In this document: piece after piece, positions 17,745 to 28,058 of the stretch
Numbering within the stretch: position 1 is the stretch's first letter
How the letters are laid out: each line of letters opens with the position of its first letter
Source of the DNA: an uncultured Campylobacter sp.
Lineage (GTDB): Bacteria > Campylobacterota > Campylobacteria > Campylobacterales > Campylobacteraceae
Length of the DNA stretch: 64,000 nt
Assembly: GCF_905372745.1 (NCBI RefSeq)
Contig: NZ_CAJPQR010000004.1
Location: 1 to 64,000 of the forward strand
Reading direction: 5' to 3'
The notes under the pieces: generated by a model
Seen by the model: only the letters and a program-made list of their open reading frames with translations
Database searches by the model: none
What the model was told of the DNA's origin: nothing
Program-made: the position numbers and the translations under genes

Positions 17745-20074
17745 TAATTTCAAGAAATTGGCTAAACGAATGGCTAGATATCTCGGGCATAACGAGCGAA
17801 ACTCTACTAAAGACGCTAAATTCGATCGGGCTAGAGGTTGATAGCTTTAAAGAGATCAGGGTACCTAAAAATATCGTCGTAGGCTACGTAAAAAGTAAGA
17901 TAAAACACGAAAACGCCGAGAAACTAAGCGTTTGCCAGGTGGACGTGGGCGGCGAGACGCTACAAATCGTCTGCGGCGCGAAAAACGTCGAGGCCGGACA
18001 GTTCGTACCTGTGGCGCTATCAGGCGCCGTTATGCCAAGCGGACTAGAGATAAAGAGGGCAAAACTACGCGGCGTCGAGTCAAACGGTATGATTTGCTCA
18101 TCGGTAGAGCTAGGCCTCGTAAAAACAAACGACGGTATAATGCCGCTGGATGAAAGTATCGGCGAGCTAAAACTGGGTAAAGAAATTTGCGAATATCCGC
18201 TACTAAACGACGATATCATCGAGATCGAGCTAACGCCAAACCGCGGCGACTGCCTAAGCGTCTACGGCGTAGCGAGAGATCTATCGGCCGCGCTTGACCT
18301 GCCGCTAAAAGACGCCGCCAGATACGAAGAGGGCGAAAATTTGCTCGGTATCGGGCGTATCTTAGCCATCCACGCCGAAGAAAATTTACAAAGCAGCTTT
18401 CAGTACCGCGCTTTTGAGATAAAAGAGTATTTCGACGAAAATTTGCTGATGAAGATCCGCTTGGCGCTGATCGAGTCCGACAAACAAAACCGCATCGAGC
18501 GCCTGCTAGACTATGCTACGCACTCTACTGGCGTTCTTTTTAGTGCGTATGATTACGCCAAGCTCAAAAAAGACGACGAGCGCGCTATTTTTGACCTGCA
18601 AAAGGGCGCAAATTTAGCGACTGAAATTTTAGCCGGCGGCGAGCTTTTGGGCGTTGGCGGCGTGTATCAGACGGATGCGGCCAGACTTGACGAAAACAGC
18701 AAACTAATCATAGTTGAGACTAGCTATACCGATCCTCAAGTTATCGCGACTACGGTTTACGAAGACAAGCAAATGCCGCGCCAAGCGCAAGCTTACCGCT
18801 CATTAAGAGGTAGCGAGCCAAACGTCGGCTTTGGCGCTGATTTTTTATTTAAGCAGCTAGTCGCGTTAAAATCGGTCGCGCTTTATGCGGGCTCTCAGCA
18901 AAGCGTGATGACGCGAGAGCCGAAGGTTGTGAGCTTTACGATGAGCGAAATGCAAAAAATGATCGGTCAAGAAGTCGCGCAAAACGATGTCGTGAGGATA
19001 CTTAAAAAGCTTGGATTTAGCCTAACTTTTAACGCCGAAAAAGAGGGCGCGAATGCCAAAGTTCCGTTATTTCGCCACGATATCGTAAATGCGCAGGACG
19101 TCTGCGAGGAGATCGTGCGAATGGTCGGTATCGATAATATCGCCTCAAAGCCGCTAAATTTCAGCGAAGCTAACCGTATAAACGATACTTTTGTAGGCTA
19201 CAAAAATGCGCTAAATTTGCGTAAAAAAGCCGCTGCAGCCGGATTTTTCGAGAGCGTGCATTATGTATTTGACGACGCGAGCGAGCTAGCGGCGCTCGGT
19301 TTTGCGCCTTGCAAGGCCGAGATAGCCAACCCGATAAATAGCGAGCTAAACACGCTAAGGCCGACGCTTGCAAATCACTTGCTAAAATCGGCCGAGCGAA
19401 ACGTAAAAAATCAGCGAAAATCGGTCAAAATTTTCGAATTCGGTAGCGTATTTAGCCAGAGCGGAGAACAAAGCGAGAGATTTGGCTTCGTAGCTAGCGG
19501 ACTAGCAAAAGAACCTAGCCTGCTAAACGGCGCAAAGCCTGCCGATATCGACTTTTTAGGCTTTGCTACGGCGGTTAGAAACGCGATCGGCGAATTTGAG
19601 CTAAAAGCGTGCGACGACGTAAAATATCTAAGCGAATTTGAACAAGCGAAAATCTATCAAAACGGCGTTTGCGTGGGTTATATCGGTCGCGTGGACGTGC
19701 GAGTCGAGGCGATGCGCGACCTGCCGCGAACCTATCTTTGCGAGATAGAGTTTGAAAAGCTTAAATTTGACGGCGCAGTCGTCAAAGCCTACTCAAAATT
19801 CCCTGCTATCAGCAGAGACCTAAGCCTAATCGTGCCTAAAACCATGAAATTTGAAGCGATAAAAGAGTGCATAAACGCGCTAAAAATCGAGTGTCTAAAA
19901 GAATTTGCGCCGGTTGATATATATTCAGACGATAAGCTCGGAGGCGACGTGAGCCTCAGCGTCAAATTTAACTTCCAAGATATACAAAAAACGCTTGAAG
20001 ACGAGGAAGTGGCGGCGATAATGGATAAAATTTTGGACGCTTTAAAGCAAAATTTAAATATCGGACTAAGATGA
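17741..20074 (+). CDS. pheT: Phenylalanine-tRNA ligase beta subunit
   Basis: 777 residues. Domain order is usual: an OB-fold tRNA-binding domain at about 38-150 (VGYVKSKIKHENAEKLSVCQ), B3/B4 editing domain, B5, a pseudo-catalytic domain, and the C-terminal anticodon-binding FDX-ACB domain (AYSKFPAISRDLSLIVPK). Starts ATGA inside pheS and ends overlapping aroA by 4 bases. Length agrees with the family. Confidence 0.96.
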   Translation: MIISRNWLNEWLDISGITSETLLKTLNSIGLEVDSFKEIRVPKNIVVGYVKSKIKHENAEKLSVCQVDVGGETLQIVCGAKNVEAGQFVPVALSGAVMPSGLEIKRAKLRGVESNGMICSSVELGLVKTNDGIMPLDESIGELKLGKEICEYPLLNDDIIEIELTPNRGDCLSVYGVARDLSAALDLPLKDAARYEEGENLLGIGRILAIHAEENLQSSFQYRAFEIKEYFDENLLMKIRLALIESDKQNRIERLLDYATHSTGVLFSAYDYAKLKKDDERAIFDLQKGANLATEILAGGELLGVGGVYQTDAARLDENSKLIIVETSYTDPQVIATTVYEDKQMPRQAQAYRSLRGSEPNVGFGADFLFKQLVALKSVALYAGSQQSVMTREPKVVSFTMSEMQKMIGQEVAQNDVVRILKKLGFSLTFNAEKEGANAKVPLFRHDIVNAQDVCEEIVRMVGIDNIASKPLNFSEANRINDTFVGYKNALNLRKKAAAAGFFESVHYVFDDASELAALGFAPCKAEIANPINSELNTLRPTLANHLLKSAERNVKNQRKSVKIFEFGSVFSQSGEQSERFGFVASGLAKEPSLLNGAKPADIDFLGFATAVRNAIGEFELKACDDVKYLSEFEQAKIYQNGVCVGYIGRVDVRVEAMRDLPRTYLCEIEFEKLKFDGAVVKAYSKFPAISRDLSLIVPKTMKFEAIKECINALKIECLKEFAPVDIYSDDKLGGDVSLSVKFNFQDIQKTLEDEEVAAIMDKILDALKQNLNIGLR

Positions 20075-21345
20075 AAGTTTACGCATTAAGAACGCCGATA
20101 AGCGCGAGCCTGGAAAACATCGCGGCCGATAAATCTATCTCGCATAGATGCGCGATATTTTCGCTTTTAAGCGATAGGTCAAGCCGCGTGAAAAACTATC
20201 TAAAGGCCGAAGATACGCTAAATACGCTAGAAATCGTAAAAAATTTGGGCGCGCGTATCGAGGAAAAAGAGGGCGAGCTAATCATAACTCCGAGCGCAAA
20301 TTTAAAAGAGCCTAGCGTTGTTTTAGAGTGCGGAAACTCGGGCACGGCTATGAGGCTTTTTATGGGCTTTTTGGCTGCTAGCGAGGGTTTTTTCGTGCTA
20401 AGCGGGGATGAGTTTTTAAACCGTCGTCCGATGGCGCGCGTAGCTAAACCACTAATTAGCGTCGGCGCTAAGATAGACGGTGCAAACGGCGGAGATCACG
20501 CACCTTTGGCTATCCGAGGCAAGAAGCTGGAGTATTTTAAATTTGACAGTAAAATCGCCTCTGCGCAGGTAAAATCGGCGCTGATTTTAGCAGGACTAAA
20601 GTCAAACGGCTGCGAGCTTAGCGAACCTGAGCTTAGTCGCGATCACACCGAGCGCATGCTAAAAGGTATGGGTGCGAGTTTGCAAATTTTGCCCCGCGGC
20701 GTCAAGGTTGAACCGATGAACGCGCCGCTAAAACCGCTTGAAATTTGCGTTCCAAACGATCCTAGCTCGGCCTTTTTCTTTGCCGTAGCCGCAGCGATAA
20801 TCCCAAATTCTCATATCGTGCTAAAAAATATGCTACTAAATAAAACGCGCGTGGAGGCCTTTAAAATTTTAGCCAAAATGGGCGCGCAAGTAACGTTTAA
20901 AGAGACTTCCGGCACATACGAAAGCATCGGCGAGATCGAGATAAAGTACGCGCCGCTAAAGGCCGTGGACGTGAACGAAAATATCTCGTGGCTGATCGAT
21001 GAGGTGCCGGCTCTTGCTATAGCGTTTGCAAGTGCAGAGGGCATAAGTAGCGTGAGAAACGCGAAAGAGCTTCGCGTAAAAGAGAGCGACCGTATCGCGA
21101 TCATGGTACAAGGCTTGCGAAAATGCGGGCTTGAAGTCGAAGAATTTGAAGACGGCTTTAACGTAAAAGGCGGCGAGGCAAACTGCGCTATCATCGACAG
21201 TAACGGCGATCACCGTATTGCGATGAGCTTTGCGGTGCTTGGGTTAAAATGCGGAATGGTTATAGAAAAGAGCGAATTTATCGCGACTTCGTTCCCGAAT
21301 TTTAGCGGGATTTTAAGACAACTTGGAGCTAGCGTTGAAGATTGA
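20071..21345 (+). CDS. aroA: 3-phosphoshikimate 1-carboxyvinyltransferase (EPSP synthase)
   Basis: 424 residues. Joins PEP to shikimate-3-phosphate in aromatic amino-acid synthesis. Substrate-binding landmarks: ADKSISHRCAIFSLL near the N-terminus, LECGNSGTAMRLFMGFLA for the PEP site, and AKELRVKESDRIA toward the C-terminus. It overlaps pheT by 4 bases and ispH by 11. The same order pheT-aroA-ispH occurs in C. jejuni. Confidence 0.96.
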   Translation: MKVYALRTPISASLENIAADKSISHRCAIFSLLSDRSSRVKNYLKAEDTLNTLEIVKNLGARIEEKEGELIITPSANLKEPSVVLECGNSGTAMRLFMGFLAASEGFFVLSGDEFLNRRPMARVAKPLISVGAKIDGANGGDHAPLAIRGKKLEYFKFDSKIASAQVKSALILAGLKSNGCELSEPELSRDHTERMLKGMGASLQILPRGVKVEPMNAPLKPLEICVPNDPSSAFFFAVAAAIIPNSHIVLKNMLLNKTRVEAFKILAKMGAQVTFKETSGTYESIGEIEIKYAPLKAVDVNENISWLIDEVPALAIAFASAEGISSVRNAKELRVKESDRIAIMVQGLRKCGLEVEEFEDGFNVKGGEANCAIIDSNGDHRIAMSFAVLGLKCGMVIEKSEFIATSFPNFSGILRQLGASVED

Positions 21346-22165
21346 GCTTGCTAGCAGTTATGGCTTTTGTTTTGGCGTAAAGCGCGCTATAAAAATCGCC
21401 GAAAATGCCAAAGATGCCGTAACTATCGGTCCCATCATCCATAACAACGACGAGATAAACCGCCTAAATAAAAATTTTAATGTTAAAACGCTTGAGGGAA
21501 TAAGCGAAATCGACGGCGAAAAAAAGGCGATAATCCGTACGCACGGCATTACAAAAGGCGACCTGGCCGAGCTAAAAAAAAGCGATATAAAAGTGATTGA
21601 TGCTACATGCCCGTTTGTGACCAAACCGCAGCAAATTTGCGAAAAAATGAGCAAAGAGGGCTACGATATCGTGATATTCGGCGATGAAAATCACCCAGAG
21701 ATAAAGGGGGTGAAATCCTATGCCGTCGGCAAGGTATTCGTCGTGCTAGAAGAAGGCGAGCTAGAGGGCATAAAGCTAGCGCAAAAAGTAGCTGTCATCA
21801 GTCAAACGACGCGCAAGGTAGAAAAATTTATGCAAATCGTAAATTATTTGATGCTACGCGTAAAAGAAGTGCGAGTTTTTAACACGATTTGCAACGCTAC
21901 TTTCGAAAATCAAGAAGCGGTTAAAAACTTAGCTGCCAGAGCCGATGTGATGGTTGTAGTAGGCGGCAAAAACAGCTCAAATACAAAGCAGCTTTATCTC
22001 ATCTCAAAAAGCGCCTGCGAGGATAGCTATCTAGTAGAAAACGAATCCGAGCTCGAAAAAGCGTGGTTTGAGGGTAAGAATCTTTGCGGCATAAGCGCGG
22101 GAGCCTCTACACCCGATTGGATCATACAAAAAGTAGTCGATAGGCTCGAAGGGTTTAAAATTTAG
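21335..22165 (+). CDS. ispH: 4-hydroxy-3-methylbut-2-enyl diphosphate reductase
   Basis: 276 residues. I choose the TTG at 21335 (MKIELASSYGFCFGVKRA) because GGAG sits about six bases upstream and homologues begin there; an in-frame TTG four codons earlier is less likely. It carries the 4Fe-4S ligands: C12 in GFCFGVKRA, the Cys in IDATCPFV and that in NTICNATFENQ. It makes IPP and DMAPP in the non-mevalonate isoprenoid route. Confidence 0.94.
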   Translation: MKIELASSYGFCFGVKRAIKIAENAKDAVTIGPIIHNNDEINRLNKNFNVKTLEGISEIDGEKKAIIRTHGITKGDLAELKKSDIKVIDATCPFVTKPQQICEKMSKEGYDIVIFGDENHPEIKGVKSYAVGKVFVVLEEGELEGIKLAQKVAVISQTTRKVEKFMQIVNYLMLRVKEVRVFNTICNATFENQEAVKNLAARADVMVVVGGKNSSNTKQLYLISKSACEDSYLVENESELEKAWFEGKNLCGISAGASTPDWIIQKVVDRLEGFKI

Positions 22166-22299
22166 CAAATTCGTATCGTTTTTAAATAAAATTTCAAATT
22201 TGAGCCTGAAATTTAGTAAGTTAATCTACAAATAAGTTAATATTAAGTAAAATCAACTCTAATTGTGTTAAAAAGCAAAATATATCAAAAAGGAACAAG

Positions 22300-23973
22300 A
22301 TGGCTGCGGTGAACAAAAAAGTTCAACTTAGTAAGGCAAACGACGATATCGAAAACGACGATTTCGCCGCGATGCTAGAGGAGTCTTTTAAAAAGACGGA
22401 AGAAGATAGCGACGGTATAATCGTCGATATTAAAGGCGACGAGGTTTTTGTAAACGTCGGTAGAAAATCAGAGGGAATTTTAAACATTTCTGAAATACAG
22501 GATGAGAACGGAGAGCTTAAATTTAAAGTAGGCGATACGATAAAAGTCGTAATTACCGGCTCGACAAGAAGCGGAAAACCTATCGTTTCTCACAAAAAAG
22601 CGCTTAGAAAAGAAAAAGTAAAAGCCTATATCGACTCGTATAACGAAGAAAATCAAGATGTATTCGATGTAAAAATCATAGGAAAAAATAAAGGCGGTTT
22701 CGTCGCGCAAAATAGCGATGGGATCGAGTTTTTCTTACCTCGCTCGCAAGGCGGTTTTAAGGACGCAAACGCGGTAGTAGGAAAGTCGTTTAAAGTAAAA
22801 GTCATAAAGATAGATAAAGACGAGCAAAGCATCATCGTCTCAAGAAAAAAACTACTCGACGAAGATAGAAGAAAAAAAAGGGAAGCAATATCTGCGGTAG
22901 CCGAAAATACCGACGTCATCGAAGGCGTGGTTAAAAAAATCACTACCTACGGTATGTTTGTGGATATAGGCGGCGTGGACGGACTCGTGCATTATAGCGA
23001 GATAAGCTATAAAGGGCCGGTAAATCCGGGCTCTATCTACAAAGAAGGCGACAAGGTTTTAGTAAAAGTTATCAAATACGATAACGAGAAAAAACATCTA
23101 TCTCTATCTATCAAGGCTGCGATGCCTGATCCTTGGGATGAGATAAAAGACGGTTTAGAGGTTGGCGACACTATAAAAGTAACCGTCAGTAACATAGAGC
23201 CTTACGGCGCATTCGTCGATCTTGGCAATGATATAGAGGGTTTTTTGCATATCTCTGAAATTTCTTGGGATAAAAATATCAAAAATCCAAAAGACCACAT
23301 CAGCGAGGGCGAGGAGCTTGACGTCGAGGTTATCGAGATAGACGCGAAAGATCGCCGCCTAAGAGTGAGCCTTAAAAATTTACTCAAAAAGCCATTTGAC
23401 GAATTTAAGGCCAAATTTAAAGAAGGCGACGTTACTAAAGGCGTAGTTACTAGCGTAACGAATTTTGGCGCATTTGTTAAAATCGGTGCAGTCGAAGGCT
23501 TGCTTCACAATGAAGACGCTTCTTGGGATAGAAACGATAAGTGCAAAGATTTGTTTAAAGTAGGCGACGAGGTCGAGGTAAAAATCATCAAAATCGACTC
23601 TAACGATCAAAAAATTTCGCTTAGCCAAAAAGATTTAAAACAAAGTCCGGTACAAGCTTTTGCTAAGAAATTTAACGTAGGCGACATCGTGACTGGCAAA
23701 ATTCGCGATATTAAAGATTTTGGCGTGTTTGTAGAGCTCGGCGATAACGTCGATGCGCTCATCCGCAAAGAAGACCTCGGCAATGTAAGCGCCGAAAGCC
23801 TAAATATAAACGACAATATCGAAGCCGCGATAGCCTTTATCGACGAGAAGAAAAATAGAATACGCCTAAGCGTAAGACGCCTTGCGAGACAAAAAGAGCG
23901 CGAGGTGCTAAACGAGATAAATAGCGACGATAAGGTTACTTTGGGCGATATTATCAAAGAACAGCTATCATAA
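22300..23973 (+). CDS. rpsA: 30S ribosomal protein S1
   Basis: 557 residues with six S1 RNA-binding repeats. Repeat landmarks include GMFVDIGGVDGLVHYSEISY, GAFVDLGNDIEGFLHISEIS, GAFVKIGAVEGLLHNEDASW and GVFVELGDNVDALIRKEDLG. It brings mRNA to the ribosome. AAAGGA serves as ribosome site. In C. jejuni rpsA also sits between ispH and serA. Confidence 0.96.
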   Translation: MAAVNKKVQLSKANDDIENDDFAAMLEESFKKTEEDSDGIIVDIKGDEVFVNVGRKSEGILNISEIQDENGELKFKVGDTIKVVITGSTRSGKPIVSHKKALRKEKVKAYIDSYNEENQDVFDVKIIGKNKGGFVAQNSDGIEFFLPRSQGGFKDANAVVGKSFKVKVIKIDKDEQSIIVSRKKLLDEDRRKKREAISAVAENTDVIEGVVKKITTYGMFVDIGGVDGLVHYSEISYKGPVNPGSIYKEGDKVLVKVIKYDNEKKHLSLSIKAAMPDPWDEIKDGLEVGDTIKVTVSNIEPYGAFVDLGNDIEGFLHISEISWDKNIKNPKDHISEGEELDVEVIEIDAKDRRLRVSLKNLLKKPFDEFKAKFKEGDVTKGVVTSVTNFGAFVKIGAVEGLLHNEDASWDRNDKCKDLFKVGDEVEVKIIKIDSNDQKISLSQKDLKQSPVQAFAKKFNVGDIVTGKIRDIKDFGVFVELGDNVDALIRKEDLGNVSAESLNINDNIEAAIAFIDEKKNRIRLSVRRLARQKEREVLNEINSDDKVTLGDIIKEQLS

Positions 23974-23977
23974 GTAA

Positions 23978-24463
23978 ATGAAGCGATATCTGCTCTGGGG
24001 CGCGATGGTTTTTTTGCTGATTTTCGTCTGCGTATGCGGCGCTTTGCTGTATAAGTACGCGGAGGTAAATTTAAAAGAACCTGCGCCCATGGAGCTAAAA
24101 ATATCGCAAAACGGCGAGGAGCGAAATTTGACCGCCGGGCAGACCTCTTGGGTCGGTGAAATGGCAAATTTGGCTCCCAAAAATTACGCTTTAGCAAGCA
24201 ATGAGATATTTATAGAATTTAAAGACAAATCAAAAGCTACCGTCAAGAGCGCATATCAGCTAATGATTGATAAAAACGACATATATTCCATGTTTTGCCT
24301 TACGCAAACCCTAAAAAACATACCAGTAGATTTTAGCGTGGTAAATGAAAAATCTCAAAATTTAATCTACATAAATACGCAAGATAGCGGTATTTTAAAC
24401 CGCATTATAAAAGAACTTAAGGCGTATGATATACACTCAACTTTTAAGGAGATCAAGCTATGA
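23978..24463 (+). CDS. Membrane-anchored periplasmic protein of the rpsA-serA interval
   Basis: 161 residues: one N-terminal membrane helix (LLWGAMVFLLIFVCVCGALL, residues 5-24) and a periplasmic domain with no known motif. It starts 4 bases after rpsA and overlaps serA by 4 bases, so it belongs to the operon. C. jejuni has a putative periplasmic protein at this same place (Cj0892c), so it is a conserved but uncharacterised neighbour. Confidence 0.75.
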   Translation: MKRYLLWGAMVFLLIFVCVCGALLYKYAEVNLKEPAPMELKISQNGEERNLTAGQTSWVGEMANLAPKNYALASNEIFIEFKDKSKATVKSAYQLMIDKNDIYSMFCLTQTLKNIPVDFSVVNEKSQNLIYINTQDSGILNRIIKELKAYDIHSTFKEIKL

Positions 24464-26037
24464 AAACCATAATAGTGTGCGATGCGATGCACAAAGTCGG
24501 CTTTGAAATTTTAAATCGCGAAGAGGATATAAAAGTAATCGACGCGGTAAACGTGCCAAAGGACAAGCTTTTAGATATCTTAGGCGAGGCTGATGTGGCT
24601 ATCACTCGAAGCTCAACGGAAGTCGGCGAAGCGTTTTTAAATGCCGCAAAAAATTTAAAAGCTCTCGTGCGCGCGGGCGTTGGCGTCGATAACGTGGATA
24701 TCGACGGCTGTTCAAAGCGCGGCATCATCGCGATGAATGTCCCTACGGCAAACACGATCGCCGCAGTAGAGCTAACGATGGCTCATATGCTAGCGGCGGC
24801 TCGCTCTTTTCCTTATGCCCACAACGACCTAAAAATCGACCGCATTTGGAAACGCGAAAAATGGTACGGCGTCGAGCTTTTTAACAAGACTCTAGGCGTC
24901 ATCGGCTTTGGCAACATCGGCTCGCGCGTGGCGGCTAGGGCTGCGGCTTTCGGTATGAAGATCGTCGCTTACGATCCGTATATAGATCCGTCGAAAGTAA
25001 CCGATATGGGCGGCGTTTATACTAAAAATTTCGAAGATATTCTCGCTTGCGATTTCATAACGATCCATACGCCTAAAAATAAAGAAACTACGGATATGAT
25101 CGGCGAGGCCGAGATCGCAAAGATGAAGGACGGCGTGCGTCTCATAAACTGCGCCCGCGGCGGTCTTTATAACGAAGAGGCGCTATATAACGGCTTAAAA
25201 AGCGGCAAGATCGCGTTTGCTGGTATCGACGTATTTGCAAAAGAGCCCGCGACTAACCACCCGCTACTTGAGTTAAATAACGTCAGCGTCACGCCGCATC
25301 TTGGCGCAAATACGCTAGAGTCTCAAGCAAACATCGCTATCGCCGCAGCCGAACAGGCTATCTCGGCGGCTCGCGGTATCAGCTATCCTAGCGCGTTAAA
25401 TTTGCCGATAAAGACCGAGGATTTGCCTCCCTTCGTAGAGCCTTATATCGAGCTTACGAGCAAGATGGCGTTTCTTGCCGCGCAAATCAACAAAAACGCG
25501 ATCAAAGCCGTCCGTATCGAAACTCACGGGCAGATTAGCGAATACGCGAATTCCTTACTAACCTTTGCTATAGTGGGCGCGCTAAAAGAGAGTTTGGGCG
25601 ACGGCATAAACTACGTAAATGCTAAATTTTTATGCGACGAAAAGGGTATAAAAACCGAAAGCATCGTCGGCGGCGATAGTATTTTTAAAAATAAGATCAC
25701 CGTTCGTATCACGACGCAAAGCGATGTCGTGACGATCGGCGGAACGGTATTTGGCGAGAATCAGCAGCGTATCGTAACCATAAACGGCTTTAAAACAGAC
25801 TTTAAACCCAAAGGCAAGATGATTATCTTTAAAAATAACGACGTTCCGGGCGTTATAGCTAAGATTTCGTCTATCCTTGCCGATGAGAAGATAAATATCG
25901 CCGACTTCCGCTTGGGACGCGACGACCATGGGATGGCGCTTGCGGTCGTGCTGGTCGATGAAAAGATAACCAAAGAGACGCTGGCTAAACTAAACGAACT
26001 TGACGTTTGTATATGGGCAAAATACGCAGTTATCTAA
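24460..26037 (+). CDS. serA: D-3-phosphoglycerate dehydrogenase
   Basis: 525 residues, the long bacterial form. Rossmann motif GVIGFGNIGSRVA, catalytic arginine in LINCARGGLYNEE, and catalytic histidine in TPHLGANTLES. The C-terminus holds an allosteric substrate-binding domain and an ACT domain (MIIFKNNDVPGVIAKISSIL). First step of serine synthesis. It overlaps the preceding gene by 4 bases. Confidence 0.95.
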   Translation: MKTIIVCDAMHKVGFEILNREEDIKVIDAVNVPKDKLLDILGEADVAITRSSTEVGEAFLNAAKNLKALVRAGVGVDNVDIDGCSKRGIIAMNVPTANTIAAVELTMAHMLAAARSFPYAHNDLKIDRIWKREKWYGVELFNKTLGVIGFGNIGSRVAARAAAFGMKIVAYDPYIDPSKVTDMGGVYTKNFEDILACDFITIHTPKNKETTDMIGEAEIAKMKDGVRLINCARGGLYNEEALYNGLKSGKIAFAGIDVFAKEPATNHPLLELNNVSVTPHLGANTLESQANIAIAAAEQAISAARGISYPSALNLPIKTEDLPPFVEPYIELTSKMAFLAAQINKNAIKAVRIETHGQISEYANSLLTFAIVGALKESLGDGINYVNAKFLCDEKGIKTESIVGGDSIFKNKITVRITTQSDVVTIGGTVFGENQQRIVTINGFKTDFKPKGKMIIFKNNDVPGVIAKISSILADEKINIADFRLGRDDHGMALAVVLVDEKITKETLAKLNELDVCIWAKYAVI

Positions 26038-26080
26038 ATTTGGGCCCAAAATCGGGCTCAAATTTAAGAAAGGCTTGAAT

Positions 26081-26302
26081 ATGAAATTTTTACTTTTTAT
26101 TCCGATTTTGTTTTTATTTGCCGGTTGTGAGAGCGAGGTACAAAAGCAAACTACGAAAAATTTCGAAAAAATTCTGACCGAAAAAAAGAAATTTCAAAAG
26201 ATACAAAAAGACGAACCAAGCGTGAGCGAGCAGATGAAAAGGGAAATCCACTCGCAGTCTGAAAAGAGCAAGGAAAAAGGCGAGTTTAAATTTAAAGAGT
26301 GA
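26081..26302 (+). CDS. Small lysine-rich lipoprotein
   Basis: 73 residues starting MKFLLFIPILFLFAGCESEV. The lipobox LFAGC places the acylated Cys at position 16. The remainder is a highly charged helix rich in Lys, Glu and Gln. AAGAAAGG precedes the ATG. It follows serA by 43 bases and may be co-transcribed. No family recognised. Confidence 0.6.
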   Translation: MKFLLFIPILFLFAGCESEVQKQTTKNFEKILTEKKKFQKIQKDEPSVSEQMKREIHSQSEKSKEKGEFKFKE

Positions 26303-26394
26303 TAAGCATCGCCTAGAGTACCCGTATTGGCGCACGAGCGAACATCCCCGTCGGTGCAGACCTCGCCCGCTTGGGGTTAGCGCACAAGCTCTCG

Positions 26395-26584
26395 TCACGC
26401 AAAATCCGTCAAAAACGTATAGGCTGGGTTTTTAAACTCGCCTTTTATGCGGTTAGTGATTATATGCTTTATCCACCGGCATTGTTTTAGCAGTCGGTAT
26501 AAACGCGTACGGTAGCCGTAAATTTGCGGATTATTTACTGGGCGAAATTTAACTTCGTCCAAATTCGGCTGTTTTGCTAAATTT
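26395..26584 (-). pseudogene. Coding-like remnant, 3' end of an unidentified gene
   Basis: An open frame of about 60 codons ends with TGA (26395-26397 on the minus strand) and has no start codon context. It includes NLDEVKFRPVNNPQIYGYRT and, near the end, NPAYTFLTDFA. Amino-acid make-up is protein-like, but I cannot name the family. Probably the tail of a lost gene. Confidence 0.35.
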
Positions 26585-26854
26585 ACGAAAAACTAACCCG
26601 CTTCCTTTCTCCCGTAAATTTAAGCCGTCTTTATGCATGCCTTAGGGTTGCCAGTTTTACGAGGCTTAAATTTAAAGACGCCATTTAAATGCTAATTACT
26701 CGCCATACGAATTTTACGGCTCTTATATTCGGTAAATCAGCCGTGCATTAAGCCCGCGAGATAAGCCTTGTTTTACCTGCTTATTTAAGCCGTTTGCTAC
26801 GCTATTTATTTGTCTAGCGCCGCAAGGACGCGGATCTTCCCAGCGTAAATTTAA

Positions 26855-26992
26855 CCACAAAATCCGGAGCAAATTTATAAAATTTCTAGCCTTTTGTTTC
26901 AAAACCTCAAAGCCCGTGCCGACTTTATCGGTGCGGCGGTCGCGGTCTATGAGGCTTTGCCCTATTTCGTGAAACGTTTTGCGCTGCAGTAA
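26855..26992 (+). pseudogene. Short coding-like remnant, unidentified
   Basis: 46 codons open between two stops, ending at TAA 26990-26992, with no start. Reads EQIYKISSLLFQNL followed by DFIGAAVAVYEALPYFVK. Protein-like composition but family unknown. This is low-confidence evidence of decay in the large gap after serA. Confidence 0.22.
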
Positions 26993-28058
26993 GTGCCTCT
27001 TTTGTTAAGCTTAAATAGCCGGCCGAATTTGGAGCGCCGCAAAGATGCGATTTTTTAAATTTGACGGTACGGCTTAGGCTAGGACAAATAAAACAAAGTC
27101 TGAAGCATAGACGCGCAGCGATTGCGCGAGCGCTTAAGGCGCTAATTTTTTATCTACCACGGCGCGTTTATTATAGGCCCACTCGGCAGAGATAAGCCTC
27201 GGTAAAGCAAGGCGAAATTTATTCGCTCTATCGCCGCCGCCCTTGTTTTTTGGGATGCGCGCTTTTGTTTACGAGATGGTAGGCTGGCGTAAAGCTTGGT
27301 ATCAAGATTATGCGGCCGTGCGGGCGCGATTTCTTGCCGCTTTGGTCTATAGCACATTTTCCCCGCGCGCAGGCTTTGTGCAACTCTTAAAGCACGCAAC
27401 GACTCTTTTGCGTAAATTTAGTAAGCGCGGTATCGGCGTTACCGAAAAAGGCGGTATCTTTTAGACGAAAAAAACGACAGTCGTTTTAGCGCGGGGCGCT
27501 CGACCGTAAGCAAAGCTCGGGGCAAATAGCGTAAGAGGCCGATTTTGCCCCCTCTAACATCTTTAAAACCGCCGTTTTCGTGAAATTTTATCTATGAGTT
27601 TTAGCCGTTTTTTACGTGTCTAAATTTAGCTCTTACGCGTTAAACTTAAGCGGCATATCGGCTATTTTTCTGGGATTTAGCGCAGAATCTTTTTATAAAT
27701 TTAGCCAAATGCTTAAAAAAATAATTAAATTTAAATAATCGACGCAAAAACTCGAAAATTTGCTTAATTGATAACGCGTAAATAATTTGTTCTAAAAAAC
27801 GCCTTTTTTGTTTAATGGATATTTGTGTGCTACTTTTAGTAACATTTATACTCCTAAAATGCCTAATATAGACGGCTCGTAAAATTTTATACCCAAATTA
27901 GCCTCGGCCAAATTTGTCTTTTTTCGTATTACCGTTTTACGCAACTTTTGCGGCGCAAATCCCAAACCTTAAAGCGAAATATTAATGTGATTTTTATTTT
28001 GCATTAAGCTTGAAATCGCACTAAAATTTCGCCGAGATTTTAAATTTAGGAGGATTTG
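26993..28058. other. Long gap upstream of the lactate permease
   Basis: About 1.07 kb. Up to about 27650 it is GC-normal sequence with short frames that look fortuitous on both strands. From about 27700 it turns AT-rich (runs such as AAATAATTAAATTTAAATAA), as expected for the control region of the permease. No RNA gene or repeat array found. Confidence 0.45.

Noticed and set aside
23607..24197. 196-codon frame opposite rpsA and the following gene
   Set aside because: Antisense to conserved genes with known products; serine-rich shadow composition.
27243..27464. Open frame of about 73 codons on the + strand
   Set aside because: No ribosome site, odd composition, and an equally long frame on the other strand; probably chance.
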